Origin: Candidatus Nitrospira allomarina
GTDB taxonomy: Bacteria > Nitrospirota > Nitrospiria > Nitrospirales > UBA8639
Length of the DNA stretch: 64,000 bases
NCBI RefSeq assembly: GCF_032050975.1
Contig: NZ_CP116967.1
Coordinates: 1,113,001 to 1,177,000 of the forward strand
Direction: 5' to 3'
Shown: positions 45,107 through 54,308 of the stretch, piece by piece
Position numbering within the stretch: position 1 is the first letter of the stretch
Layout: the number at the start of each line of letters is the position of its first letter
The notes under the pieces: generated by a model
The model's database searches: none
Told to the model about the DNA's origin: nothing
The model's input: the letters and a program-made list of their open reading frames with translations, nothing else
Made by a program: the position numbers and the translations under genes

Positions 45107-47641
45107 ATGATATACTCGGCTTCCATGAACAACTCTATCGTGATTAGGGGCGCTCGCCAGCATAATCTCAAGAATCTCGACCTGGAGATACCTCGGGATC
45201 AGTTGGTGGTCATTACGGGGTTAAGCGGATCAGGTAAGTCATCTTTGGCCTTTGACACGATTTATGCCGAAGGCCAGCGTCGATATGTCGAATCACTCTC
45301 CGCCTATGCCCGGCAATTCCTTGACCAAATGACGAAACCGGATGTGGATTCCATTGAAGGGCTTTCGCCTGCCATTTCCATCGAACAAAAGACGACGAGT
45401 CACAACCCTCGATCCACGGTGGGGACGGTCACGGAGATCTACGATTATTTTCGTCTACTATTTGCCAGAATCGGACAACCCTTTTGCTATCTTTGTGGAA
45501 ATGCCATTGCGGCGCAAACGGTACAACAAATGGTGGATGCCATAATCGGGCTTCCTCTTGGCACCAAAATCCACATATTGGCTCCCATTGTGCGAGGACG
45601 TAAAGGCGAATATCGCAAAGAACTACTGGCAGCTCGCAAAGCTGGATTTGTTCGGGCTCGTATTGATGGAAACATTCGGGATCTCGGGGAGTCAATTAAT
45701 TTACATAAACAACGTAAGCATTCCATTGAGATTGTGGTTGATCGACTCATCGTCAAGCCAGAGATCGGGGTGACTCGGCGTTTGGCTGATTCGGTAGAAA
45801 CGGCCCTCAAGATGGCGCAAGGACTCGTTGGAGTGCTGACAGAAGATGATCAAGTCCGGGTCTATAGTGAACACCTGGCGTGTATTCAGTGTGGTGTCAG
45901 CTATTCCGAAGTTTCCCCAAGAATTTTTTCATTTAACAGCCCTCACGGTGCGTGTGAGGGATGTGATGGTATTGGGTATGAAGCTTCCAGTCATTCTGAA
46001 TGGGAGGAATGGACCTTCGATACCCCCTGTGCGATGTGTGGCGGGGGTCGCCTGAGAAAGGAAAGCCTTGCCATAAAAATTGGGGGGCAGTCTATTGCTG
46101 AGGTGACCCATCTGTCTGTGGGGAATATCCTGGCATTTATGGATGCGTTAATTCTCACCGATCGCGAACAGATGATTGGGCAGCGGGTGCTGAAAGAGAT
46201 TCGGGAGAGGCTGGAGTTTTTGCTCAACGTCGGATTGGGCTACCTCACCCTGGATCGCCCTTCTGCCACTTTGTCCGGAGGGGAAGGGCAACGGATTCGA
46301 TTAGCCACACAAATCGGATCGGGATTGGTGGGCGTGCTATATATCCTGGATGAACCCAGTATCGGATTGCATCAGCGGGATCACCGACGGTTACTCCAAA
46401 CATTGTTACGATTGCGTGATATGGGGAATTCCGTGGTGGTGGTTGAGCACGATGCCGAGACCATGCGCGCCGCGGACTATATATTGGATTTAGGGCCGGG
46501 AGCCGGTGTGGAAGGTGGACAATTAGTTGCTCATGGTCCTCCCTCGGCGGTGATGGCTCATCCAGGCTCGCTGACCGGTCAATATCTCAAAGGGAGCCGC
46601 CGCGTGTCCTTGATCCAACGTGCACGGCAGGTCAAAGGATTTTTGACCGTCGTGGGTGCGAAAAAGCACAATCTTCAGCACGTGACTGTAAACTTTCCAT
46701 TGGGCCTGTTGACCTGTGTTACCGGTGTGTCAGGGTCAGGGAAAAGTACTCTGGTCGTAGATGTGTTGTTCCGATCCCTGGGACAGGGTTTTTCACAGAA
46801 GAAACCGGTGTTTGAGGGGTGTCGAGACATACGTGGACTTGAGCAGCTGGATAAACTGATTGATATTGATCAGTCCCCAATTGGACGGACTCCTCGTTCG
46901 AATCCCGCCACTTATACCGGCCTCTTTAGTTTCATTCGTGATCTTTTCGCACAATTACCTGAGTCTCGAGTGCGAGGCTACAAGCCAGGCCGCTACAGTT
47001 TCAATGTCAAGGGTGGACGCTGTGAAGCTTGTCAGGGTGATGGCCTCATAAAAATTGAAATGCATTTTCTCCCGGATATTTATGTGACCTGTGAGGCCTG
47101 CAATGGTCAACGGTACAATCGCGAAACCTTAGATGTGACCTACAGGGGCCGAACGATTGCAGAAGTCTTAAACATGACCGTGGCTGAGGCCCTGGAGTTT
47201 TTCATGAACATTCCGCCACTTCGAACCCGACTGCAAACCTTATCAGATGTGGGCCTCCATTACATTAAACTCGGGCAATCGGCGACTACCTTGTCAGGGG
47301 GCGAAGCCCAGCGTGTCAAGCTTTCCAAGGAGCTCTCGAAACGATCCACTGGCCGTACGCTTTATATTCTGGACGAACCGACGACGGGACTGCATTTTGT
47401 GGATATTCAGCGGTTGTTGGATGTACTGGACCGGTTAGTGGAAGCCGGAAATACGGTCCTTGTGATTGAGCATAATGTGGATGTGATTCAGAACGCGGAC
47501 TGGGTCATTGATTTGGGGCCGGAAGGTGGAGATCAAGGAGGATGTGTGGTGGCGGAGGGCACACCCCAATCGGTGATGAAGGTCAAAGCATCCTGGACAG
47601 GGCAGGTGCTGCTAGAAGATTTTAAAAACCGGTCTTCCTGA
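45107..47641 (+). CDS. uvrA: Excinuclease ABC subunit A, compact form without the insertion domain
   Basis: 844 residues, against the usual ~940. The start at 45107 has AAGGGG 6 bases upstream; the frame is open further, but unlikely coding. ATPase I: Walker [10 protein letters not shown] (38-46), UvrB-binding domain (~125-245), zinc pair C259/C262 with C283/C286, signature [11 protein letters not shown]. ATPase [11 protein letters not shown], second zinc finger CEACQGDG...[15 protein letters not shown]. Between C286 and the next pair CAMC (308-311) there are only 21 residues, where standard UvrA carries ~100 more, the insertion domain that meets DNA. It recognises damage with UvrB. Confidence 0.96.
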   Translation: MIYSASMNNSIVIRGARQHNLKNLDLEIPRDQLVVITGLSGSGKSSLAFDTIYAEGQRRYVESLSAYARQFLDQMTKPDVDSIEGLSPAISIEQKTTSHNPRSTVGTVTEIYDYFRLLFARIGQPFCYLCGNAIAAQTVQQMVDAIIGLPLGTKIHILAPIVRGRKGEYRKELLAARKAGFVRARIDGNIRDLGESINLHKQRKHSIEIVVDRLIVKPEIGVTRRLADSVETALKMAQGLVGVLTEDDQVRVYSEHLACIQCGVSYSEVSPRIFSFNSPHGACEGCDGIGYEASSHSEWEEWTFDTPCAMCGGGRLRKESLAIKIGGQSIAEVTHLSVGNILAFMDALILTDREQMIGQRVLKEIRERLEFLLNVGLGYLTLDRPSATLSGGEGQRIRLATQIGSGLVGVLYILDEPSIGLHQRDHRRLLQTLLRLRDMGNSVVVVEHDAETMRAADYILDLGPGAGVEGGQLVAHGPPSAVMAHPGSLTGQYLKGSRRVSLIQRARQVKGFLTVVGAKKHNLQHVTVNFPLGLLTCVTGVSGSGKSTLVVDVLFRSLGQGFSQKKPVFEGCRDIRGLEQLDKLIDIDQSPIGRTPRSNPATYTGLFSFIRDLFAQLPESRVRGYKPGRYSFNVKGGRCEACQGDGLIKIEMHFLPDIYVTCEACNGQRYNRETLDVTYRGRTIAEVLNMTVAEALEFFMNIPPLRTRLQTLSDVGLHYIKLGQSATTLSGGEAQRVKLSKELSKRSTGRTLYILDEPTTGLHFVDIQRLLDVLDRLVEAGNTVLVIEHNVDVIQNADWVIDLGPEGGDQGGCVVAEGTPQSVMKVKASWTGQVLLEDFKNRSS

Positions 47642-47659
47642 GGAAGTCTAGGTTTTTTT
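47624..47659. terminator. Bidirectional terminator between uvrA and a convergent small gene
   Basis: AAAAACC-GGT-CTTCC-TGA-GGAAG-TCTA-GGTTTTTTT: an inner 5-bp stem and an outer ACC/GGT plus A/T arm, with a run of T on one side and A on the other. It overlaps the ends of both uvrA and the 59-codon gene. Confidence 0.6.
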
Positions 47660-47827
47660 CTTGTAAATATTTAGCCCGATTTTTTCTTCTCGATCGGGTA
47701 TCGAGACATTGCCTTCAGTTGAGGCAATGATCGTCGTTTTGCCCGATGAAGAAGGCCCAAAATCCTTCGACAGATCTACTGTTATTGTTAGCATCGTTCC
47801 GTTCACATTCAATTCCACATTTTTCAT
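47648..47827 (-). CDS. Small hypothetical protein
   Basis: 59 residues, MKNVELNVNGTMLTITVDLS and on, ending NIYKKKT. AGAGAGGAT sits 8 bases before the ATG at 47827, a strong site for so small a gene. It is polar, probably a small beta-rich domain. The SSSGKT stretch looks P-loop-like but lacks the glycine spacing of a nucleotide-binding loop. Function unknown. Confidence 0.65.
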   Translation of the reverse strand: MKNVELNVNGTMLTITVDLSKDFGPSSSGKTTIIASTEGNVSIPDREEKIGLNIYKKKT

Positions 47828-47890
47828 GGTTGTATCCTCTCTGGAAGTGCAGATCAATACAGGTTGAAGGGTGCTGGCAGAATTGCTGCC

Positions 47891-48232
47891 CTACTCTGAC
47901 AGGCCCGCGAGGACCAAGAGTGCTCCTGCCCCGATGATATAGGGAAGAACGCAGGTATAGAATACCGATTCAAAAGAAGAATATTTCCATGTGGAAGTAG
48001 GGCGTGACAAATGGTTCTTATAAATGAATTCATATGAGAAAATAAGCATACCAATGGTCAGGACAAGCACCCGACTGGTTCGAGGCCACGTGTAGAGACC
48101 AACGAACAGATAGCTGGCTGTATGAAAACCACTAAATGCACAAAGGATGGGAGCCAGAAAAAAATGGAGAAACGATGCTGAAAGTCGAGGAGAAACCATA
48201 GCTTGTGGGGTTGAAATCCCTGGATGTTCCAT
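47891..48232 (-). CDS. Small membrane protein coupled to the PHD-finger-like gene
   Basis: 113 residues with three or four hydrophobic segments (FLHFFLAPILCAFSGFH, VLVLTIGMLIFSYEF, SVFYTCVLPYIIGAGALLVLA). Its ATG overlaps the stop of the upstream gene (TAATG at 48232), so the start at 48232 is well supported and translation is coupled. No family recognised. Confidence 0.6.
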   Translation of the reverse strand: MEHPGISTPQAMVSPRLSASFLHFFLAPILCAFSGFHTASYLFVGLYTWPRTSRVLVLTIGMLIFSYEFIYKNHLSRPTSTWKYSSFESVFYTCVLPYIIGAGALLVLAGLSE

Positions 48233-48516
48233 TATTTGACTTCGGCAGGCACCGAAGGGATGGGCATGGCAGGTTGGGGGAAAGTCTGCTGGTCTGCACA
48301 TGTTTTGCACACACGCGGGCGTCTTTTCAGATAGGAGACCTTTCCACTAGCCAAACAACTATAATGAACGAAATGTTCACAGATGCTGCAACGAGACCAT
48401 CCTCCACGGAGCATGGTAAGGTTCCGGTACAGGCCTTCATGACATACTCCGCACAATTCGGGTTCGATACCCAATAACAGGGGCTCCCAATCTCCGGCTC
48501 GATTTCGAATGCTCAT
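48232..48516 (-). CDS. Small protein with a PHD-finger-like (C4HC3) zinc site
   Basis: 94 residues. Eight metal ligands are spaced C22-x2-C25-x17-C43-x2-C46-x4-H51-x2-C54-x15-C70-x2-C73, exactly the PHD-finger consensus (cross-brace zinc binding). PHD fingers are typical of eukaryotic chromatin proteins and rare in bacteria. Surrounding residues (GVCHEGLYRNLT, HFVHYSCLASGK) do not show the PHD aromatic two residues before C70, so another C4HC3 treble or RING-like fold is possible. The C-terminus is proline-rich. It is coupled to the membrane protein downstream. Confidence 0.65.
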   Translation of the reverse strand: MSIRNRAGDWEPLLLGIEPELCGVCHEGLYRNLTMLRGGWSRCSICEHFVHYSCLASGKVSYLKRRPRVCKTCADQQTFPQPAMPIPSVPAEVK

Positions 48517-48689
48517 AGTAGAAAAGTATACTGAGTAATTCAGATGAAAACAATGAAGAAAACTTTCTGGACCCGTTTACTGAGTCGATGTCCCTGGGTT
48601 TTAGGATCACAGTTTGACACTCCAAAAAACCATTTGATAGGGTCACCAACGATTCCATCCATCCTTCCACGTCGTCTATTCGCTCCTTT

Positions 48690-49580
48690 GTGAACATTCA
48701 AGCCTATTTAGACCAACAGCGCCAACGGGTTGACCAGTTTTTGGAGAAGAGCATACCTCTGCTCTCGGCCAATCCTCAACGATTGTATGAGTCCATGCGG
48801 TATAGCCTTCTGGGTGGAGGAAAACGCATTCGTCCGATTTTAACGATTGCCGCTGCCCAGGCGCTGGGGTATGACCGGGACGCCATGTTACCGTTCGCCG
48901 CTTCTTTGGAGTTTGTCCATACGTATTCTCTTATTCATGATGATCTTCCGGCGATGGATGACGATGACTATCGGCGAGGCCGGTTAACCAATCACAAAGT
49001 ATTTGGCGATGGCATGGCGATTTTGGCAGGTGATGCGTTGTTGACGATGGCGTTTGAATTATGTAGTCAAGTTGATGGCACAAAGGGTTTCTCGACCGCT
49101 CAGCAGTTAGCCATTGTGCGGGAACTGGCAAAGGGTTCTGGCCACCAGGGAATGGTGGGCGGACAGGTAATGGATATTCAGGCGGAAAATCAGGAGATTG
49201 ATTTAGCTCACCTCCAACGAATCCACACCTTTAAGACTGGGCGTCTGATCCGTGCCGCAGTCCGGATTGGCAGCATTATCGGAGAGGCCACGACCCAGCA
49301 AATGCAATGTTTAACCAACTATTCCGAGGATATTGGGCTGGCCTTTCAGATTGCCGATGATGTGTTGGACATGGTTGGGACACGGGAAGAATTGGGAAAG
49401 GATGCAGGGACGGATGAAAGAAGAGGAAAGCGGACCTATCCTTCATTTTTTGGGATTGATGGCGCGAGGCAACTGGGAGAGGAATGTGTCCAGCGGGCGA
49501 TAGCCCGATTGAATACTTTTGATAAACAGGCTGACCCCTTACGACACATTGCCACGTATATAATGGCCCGACGGTCTTGA
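48690..49580 (+). CDS. ispA: Polyprenyl (farnesyl) diphosphate synthase
   Basis: 296 residues, GTG start. Trans-prenyltransferase: first aspartate-rich motif DDLPAMDDDD (84-93), second DDVLD in FQIADDVLDMVG, substrate lysine/arginine in GGGKRIRP and the GGQVMDI segment. The two residues inside the first motif (DDxxxxD, bacterial type I) point to farnesyl or short-chain products. It feeds hopanoids, quinones and undecaprenyl phosphate, which fits the hpnA gene ~100 bases downstream. Confidence 0.94.
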   Translation: MNIQAYLDQQRQRVDQFLEKSIPLLSANPQRLYESMRYSLLGGGKRIRPILTIAAAQALGYDRDAMLPFAASLEFVHTYSLIHDDLPAMDDDDYRRGRLTNHKVFGDGMAILAGDALLTMAFELCSQVDGTKGFSTAQQLAIVRELAKGSGHQGMVGGQVMDIQAENQEIDLAHLQRIHTFKTGRLIRAAVRIGSIIGEATTQQMQCLTNYSEDIGLAFQIADDVLDMVGTREELGKDAGTDERRGKRTYPSFFGIDGARQLGEECVQRAIARLNTFDKQADPLRHIATYIMARRS

Positions 49581-49678
49581 AGCGACATTACACCGTTTTT
49601 ACTCCTTCTCATTGACAACAGGTTGGTTGTGCAAGGCATGCTGTATTGTTATTGGGACATTGGCAACCTCAGATTTTT

Positions 49679-50665
49679 ATGAAAGTACTCATTACAGGGT
49701 CTTCGGGTTTCATTGGGGCTGCGGTGACACGAGCAGTCGTTGCGAAAGGCGATGAGGTCCGTGTACTAATTCGGCCCACAAGTAATCGGAAAAATCTTGA
49801 AGGGTTACACGTCGAAACTGTTCAGGGAGATTTGCAGGATCCCTTGTCCCTCAAGAAAGCTATTGCCGGCTGCGAAGGGCTTTATCACGTGGCGGCGCAT
49901 TATGCGTTGTGGGATCGAGACCCTTCTATCTTTTATTCCATCAATGTCGAGGGGACCAAAAATTTATTCCGTGCAGCAAGGGAATCAGGCGTTCAACGAA
50001 TAGTCTACACTAGCACAATTGGTGCGATCGGGTTGCCTGATAAAGGAGGCCTTGGAAATGAAACCCTCTTTCCTTCCTTGGCCCAACTGGCAGGGGATTA
50101 TAAGCGATCTAAATTTTTGGCTGAGCAGGAAGTCCTTCGCATGGCTCAAGAGGGGTTGCCGGTGGTTATTGTCAATCCAACGGCTCCAGTGGGAGAGCGT
50201 GACGTCAAGCCCACTCCAACTGGCCAAATAATTGTAGATTTTATGCGTGGCCGAATGTTGGCGTATATTGAGACCGGGATGAATTTGGTGGATGTTGAAG
50301 ATGTGGCCATAGGGCATATCCGGGCGATGGAGCGCGGTCGGGTGGGTGAGCGGTATATTCTGGGAAATCAAAATCTTACACTGAAAGAAGTATGTCAGAT
50401 GCTCAGCCGAATAACGGGAGTGCCTGCCCCGCGGCTTCAATTGCCTTGGCGGCTTGTCCTTCCCATGGCGCATGTGAATCAATGGATTGCCAATCTGGTC
50501 ACCCATCGTCCACCCAGAATTCCTTTGGAAGGAGTGCGGATGGCCAAGTATCATATGCATTATGATTGCACGAAGGCGCGCCAGGAACTGTCGCTTCCCC
50601 AAATCCCGGTGGAAACAGCACTCAAAAAAGCCGTGCAGTGGTTTCGCCAGCACGGATACGGCTGA
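49679..50665 (+). CDS. hpnA: Hopanoid-associated NAD-dependent sugar epimerase HpnA
   Basis: 328 residues from the ATG at 49679. Extended short-chain dehydrogenase: NAD motif TGSSGFIG near the start, YKRSKF as the YxxxK catalytic pair, and the family-typical GLYHVAAHYALWDRDPS, YTSTIGAIGL and NPTAPVGERDVKPTPTG. HpnA acts on the sugar of the hopanoid side chain or its precursors. It follows ispA on the same strand, but no squalene-hopene cyclase is in the window. Confidence 0.9.
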   Translation: MKVLITGSSGFIGAAVTRAVVAKGDEVRVLIRPTSNRKNLEGLHVETVQGDLQDPLSLKKAIAGCEGLYHVAAHYALWDRDPSIFYSINVEGTKNLFRAARESGVQRIVYTSTIGAIGLPDKGGLGNETLFPSLAQLAGDYKRSKFLAEQEVLRMAQEGLPVVIVNPTAPVGERDVKPTPTGQIIVDFMRGRMLAYIETGMNLVDVEDVAIGHIRAMERGRVGERYILGNQNLTLKEVCQMLSRITGVPAPRLQLPWRLVLPMAHVNQWIANLVTHRPPRIPLEGVRMAKYHMHYDCTKARQELSLPQIPVETALKKAVQWFRQHGYG

Positions 50666-51264
50666 TCTCTCCCCCGCAAGCTTTGCTCATCAACAAAGCC
50701 ATATTGTGGAATCTATTATTTTTCTGCTTTCCCACATTGGTATCTCATGCCCGATGCTTTTGTCTTTTTAGTGCCATTCTCTGTGTGGGAAAAAATCTTC
50801 GGATACCGTCTGACAGGCAGGTTTTTCGGCCTCACGCAGGGAATTGTTTTTATGGGTGAATAGGCCTCGGCTCGGACGGAATCCCAATGCCGGGATGAGC
50901 GGTCGTCGGATTACTCTCTTAATCTTGGGTATTCTTGTATGGAGGGGGGGCGAAACGCAACAGACCCCATTTCTTGTGAGGTGGTGAATGGAAGCTGCTA
51001 TTAGGTATTTGTCTCTAGCGTGATGTCCGGGCTTTTAATTTAATTTGGGGGGCTTCTGCATTGGGGAAATGCGGATGGGCGTAGAAAGTTGCTTTATTTA
51101 TCTCCTGTTCACCACAGTCCTACTCTCTTCATTGTGGCGAGGGTGGTTCAATTCCATGATTGCCGAGTCTTGAGACGGGATGAAGGGGCATCCTCAAGAA
51201 TTTTTGACCACATTGCGGGTCGTGTCGCTTGAGGCCACTACCGCAGGGCCGGTATGATGCTACC
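50666..51264. other. Gap without a gene
   Basis: 599 bases. Only a small hairpin, GCTTTG-CTCATCAA-CAAAGC, just after hpnA. Frames present are shadows or lack starts and ribosome-binding sites. Confidence 0.4.
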
Positions 51265-51666
51265 ATGAAGGGATTTCTAATTCGATGCGGGATCACGGGG
51301 TTTGCGGTATTGTTGGCAAGCCAGATAATCCCCGGCATTGAAATCACAGGGGTTGCGTCGGGGATTGCCGCAGTGGTCATTCTTGCATTTCTCAATTCCA
51401 TCATCCGCCCCGTGCTTTATTTACTTTCAGCCCCATTTATTTTCGTAACCTTAGGGCTATTCATGGTTCTCATTAATGGATTCCTCCTCTATCTGGTATC
51501 GATTCTGGTGAAAGGATTTATTGTTTCTGGATTTTGGCCAGCGGTGGGCGGCGCGATCATTATTAGTCTGGTTAGTGGGGTATTAAATCTCTGGATTTCC
51601 GAACAAGGCCAAATAGAAATTGTCACGCATTCTTCATCGGGTCGAAAAATTCGCCATATAAATTAA
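51265..51666 (+). CDS. Phage-holin-family (YvlD-type) small membrane protein
   Basis: 133 residues, four hydrophobic segments: GFAVLLASQIIPGI, GIAAVVILAFLNSIIRPVLYLL, APFIFVTLGLFMVLINGFLLYLV and FWPAVGGAIIISLVSGVLNLW. This is the pattern of 'phage holin family 4'/DUF360 proteins, which are chromosomal and usually not phage. The start at 51265 (MKGFLIRCGI) is preferred over the upstream extension. Function not established. Confidence 0.8.
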   Translation: MKGFLIRCGITGFAVLLASQIIPGIEITGVASGIAAVVILAFLNSIIRPVLYLLSAPFIFVTLGLFMVLINGFLLYLVSILVKGFIVSGFWPAVGGAIIISLVSGVLNLWISEQGQIEIVTHSSSGRKIRHIN

Positions 51667-51810
51667 CGGGACAACTCCTTGGATATTTCATCCTAGCGTT
51701 AAGGAGAGGTTCGGGAATTTTTAGAGGGCTGGGGAAAAGCCCTTCGCCCCTTAACCATCGGTATATCCGACAATTCATTGTGCGCAAAAATTCTGAGAGG
51801 AAACGCATGC

Positions 51811-53613
51811 ATGTCCAATCGTCTTGAATCCACACTAGCAACCAAGCAACAAAGTACCCTTCAAAAGATTCTGACTTCCGTGGTCAATGAGGTCGGGATG
51901 GAAGCGGTCTTGGTCGCGATTATGACTCATGATGGTGGACCATTGGTCGAGCAGGTTTCCCGTGGGTTTTCCCCTAGAGAAGTCCGCGCGATTCTTCGTG
52001 CGCTTTCAATGGAGGATTTGAAAAGTTTGGCCGTTCGGAATGGTGGGGGCGGAGAGTTGGAGAGCGTACTCAGAATTCGCATGGTGACTCCTGGGAGCAA
52101 GGTTGCTTTGGTCCTTCCCTTAAAGTTTGGCGGCCGGGTGTATGGCACACTGGTATTGGCCCGAAGAGAAAATTCCGCGCTGACCAAAAGAGAAAAGACG
52201 ACTCTCTCCACCAATGTCTCGCATATTTCCACAGAATTAAAGAAAGCGGGGCTATTTGGTTCCTCACTGATATTGAGCAAGCCAGTAGTGGGTAATGAGC
52301 CTTTAGCGATGGGTGTGGCTGGAGAAGAGGGGCCTGCGCCCGTGGCTCGAACGTATTCGAATGCGGAAGTCCAAGAGCGGATAGGGAGCATTTTGACGGA
52401 AGAAGTCAATGGGGGGCTGTCCTTTGATCGCGGCTGGGTCAGCATCTATGACCCTCTTGCCGCGACGCTGGAAGTGTTGGGTGTATTCGGAACTCAGAAA
52501 AAAGATGTGAGCCCAGGGCAGCTTCTCTCTCTAGATGATTCGGCTTCCGGATGGTCTGTTCGTCATCGAAAGCCTCGCTGTGACAATAATTTGGCTTCGA
52601 CCCAAGGCCGTTTTCACGACTATAAACAGCTCTATCGTGATCGGTTCGCGTCGACCATTGTCGTTCCTTTTTACGTCAGGGGACGGGTGGCGGGGACTGT
52701 TACGTTAGCGTCAAAAAATCCCAATAATTTCGATCAAATTGGGACCGAATCGAAAAGCCTCGAGGCCATTTCGACCAAATTGGTGGAATTGTTTGAAGAC
52801 CCGTCGTGTCATCTCTCCGTCATGGAGGTTGCCCCGATTCAACCCGAACAACCTGCTCTCAAAGGGCAGGTGATTACTGCTCAACCGGAGGGAGGGGATG
52901 TTCGTAAGGAAGAGCGACGTGCCGCACTGCATGAAGTGAGCTCGTTTCTGGCTACAGAAATCCGTGAACCTATTGGGTTTATCAGGGCTCAGTTAGAAGA
53001 AATTACGACCGATGCCGACCTTGATTTCGATTCGCAAACCCGGGTGGAAAATGCCATGCGGGATATGATTCGTATTGAAACGGTCTTAAATGAAATTCTG
53101 GATTTTGCCAAACCGTTGGAACTTGATCGAAAAATGTGCCGGGTTCAGGATTTATTGGATAAGGCTTTTTCGTTGGTGTCGACGGACATTCGCGTCAATC
53201 GGATTGAGGTCCTCAAAAAGGTGCCGGCTCGGTTGGCCCAAGTCCGTTGGGATGAAGTGAAAATGCAGCATGTATTCCTGTGTATTTTCAAAAATGCCAT
53301 TGAAGCCATGTCTCCAGGAGGGCATTTGCGTGTGGAAGTCATGCTCACTAGAGCTCGAAAACCGGAACTTCAGATAATTATCGCCAATGATGGAGTGCCC
53401 ATACCGGCCGAATTTGTGGATAAGGTGTTTGAACCCTATTTCACCACAAAACGATCAGGGACTGGATTGGGTTTGGCGACCGTGAAAAAAGTCGTTGAGG
53501 AGCACCAGGGTCAGATCAGTATCGCTAGTGAGCCAGAAAAGGGAACGACCGTCACTATTCTTATGCCAGCCCCACGACCACGAACTCCATATCGGCCACG
53601 CCGTCCAGCTTGA
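51811..53613 (+). CDS. GAF-GAF histidine-kinase-like protein lacking the phospho-acceptor histidine
   Basis: 600 residues. AGAGGAAA precedes the ATG at 51811. A regulator-like N-terminal GAF/roadblock-type part (~10-145), a second GAF (~185-330), a linker, then a dimerisation helix pair and a HATPase domain. The H-box reads FLATEIREPIGF: Thr382 stands where His is expected (ACA at 52954-52956). The ATP-binding boxes are intact: N box FKNAIEA (Asn496), G1 NDGVP, F box FEPYFTT, G2 GTGLGL. It may sense or bind nucleotide, or modulate another kinase, rather than phosphorylate itself on His. No response regulator is adjacent. Confidence 0.88.
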   Translation: MSNRLESTLATKQQSTLQKILTSVVNEVGMEAVLVAIMTHDGGPLVEQVSRGFSPREVRAILRALSMEDLKSLAVRNGGGGELESVLRIRMVTPGSKVALVLPLKFGGRVYGTLVLARRENSALTKREKTTLSTNVSHISTELKKAGLFGSSLILSKPVVGNEPLAMGVAGEEGPAPVARTYSNAEVQERIGSILTEEVNGGLSFDRGWVSIYDPLAATLEVLGVFGTQKKDVSPGQLLSLDDSASGWSVRHRKPRCDNNLASTQGRFHDYKQLYRDRFASTIVVPFYVRGRVAGTVTLASKNPNNFDQIGTESKSLEAISTKLVELFEDPSCHLSVMEVAPIQPEQPALKGQVITAQPEGGDVRKEERRAALHEVSSFLATEIREPIGFIRAQLEEITTDADLDFDSQTRVENAMRDMIRIETVLNEILDFAKPLELDRKMCRVQDLLDKAFSLVSTDIRVNRIEVLKKVPARLAQVRWDEVKMQHVFLCIFKNAIEAMSPGGHLRVEVMLTRARKPELQIIIANDGVPIPAEFVDKVFEPYFTTKRSGTGLGLATVKKVVEEHQGQISIASEPEKGTTVTILMPAPRPRTPYRPRRPA

Positions 53614-53796
53614 TTGAACCAAAAACAGTACCTGAAGCGGTGCCATTTCAAAATTTTTGCCATTTTGGTTGGGTAAGCTTGACACTACCGGCCAATCTGA
53701 ATAAGATCGCCTTTTCTATTTGAATAAATTGGGCTATGTACATATCCAGACCATTTTCTATTGTTAACCAGTCATAACCAACAAAGGAGCGGTCTT

Positions 53797-54150
53797 ATGA
53801 AAGGGATTGGAATTTTTCTTGGAACGGTGGGTGCTAGCACCTTCGCCCTATCAATGGCCTTTGCCAATCCGGGGTTATTACCAGCTCATCCGGGGTATCC
53901 GGCTGCTGGAAAGTCTCCAGTGACCGGTCAGGCTACGGCTAATGATCCTGGTCAAACGAACGCTGGAGGAGAAAAGAGTCTGTTGTCTTCTCAAGAATTT
54001 GGCAGCAAAGCTGCTATGAATGATGTTAGTGATCCTAATCGTGGCCGGATCCAAAAGTCGGCTGGTGCCGGTCGGTTGCCTGAAGTCGAAGGCCCACTCA
54101 ACAAAACCAACCCGAATCCGGCCGGGGCCAAATCGACTGTCATTAAGTAA
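53797..54150 (+). CDS. Small exported low-complexity protein
   Basis: 117 residues. AAAGGAG lies before the ATG at 53797. Signal peptide MKGIGIFLGTVGASTFALSM...AFA. The mature part is rich in G, P, N and A (PGLLPAHPGYPAAGKSP...NKTNPNPAGAKS), probably disordered. A strong terminator follows, so it is likely a single-gene unit. Function unknown. Confidence 0.7.
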   Translation: MKGIGIFLGTVGASTFALSMAFANPGLLPAHPGYPAAGKSPVTGQATANDPGQTNAGGEKSLLSSQEFGSKAAMNDVSDPNRGRIQKSAGAGRLPEVEGPLNKTNPNPAGAKSTVIK

Positions 54151-54182
54151 TTTACTTTTTGCAGTGTGAATACTCAGGGGAA

Positions 54183-54209
54183 GGGTGCCAGCAATGGCAC
54201 CCTTTTTTT
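54183..54209 (+). terminator. Rho-independent terminator
   Basis: GGGTGCCA-GCAA-TGGCACCC followed by seven T: a perfect 8-bp GC-rich stem, 32 bases after the stop of the small exported protein. Confidence 0.93.
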
Positions 54210-54308
54210 GTGACATATTTTCTCCGCATCATTTTTCATGATCTGCTCCTAACCTCGTTTTATGCCATTTTTCACTCACACAACCAACAAATTTAGCCTG
54301 GACTTGTC

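Noticed and set aside
47648-47827. SSSGKT in the 59-residue protein as a P-loop
   Set aside because: It lacks the GxxxxGK spacing and the protein is too small for a P-loop NTPase.
51265-51666. Phage holin as a sign of a prophage
   Set aside because: The family is a chromosomal YvlD-type membrane protein and no other phage gene is near.
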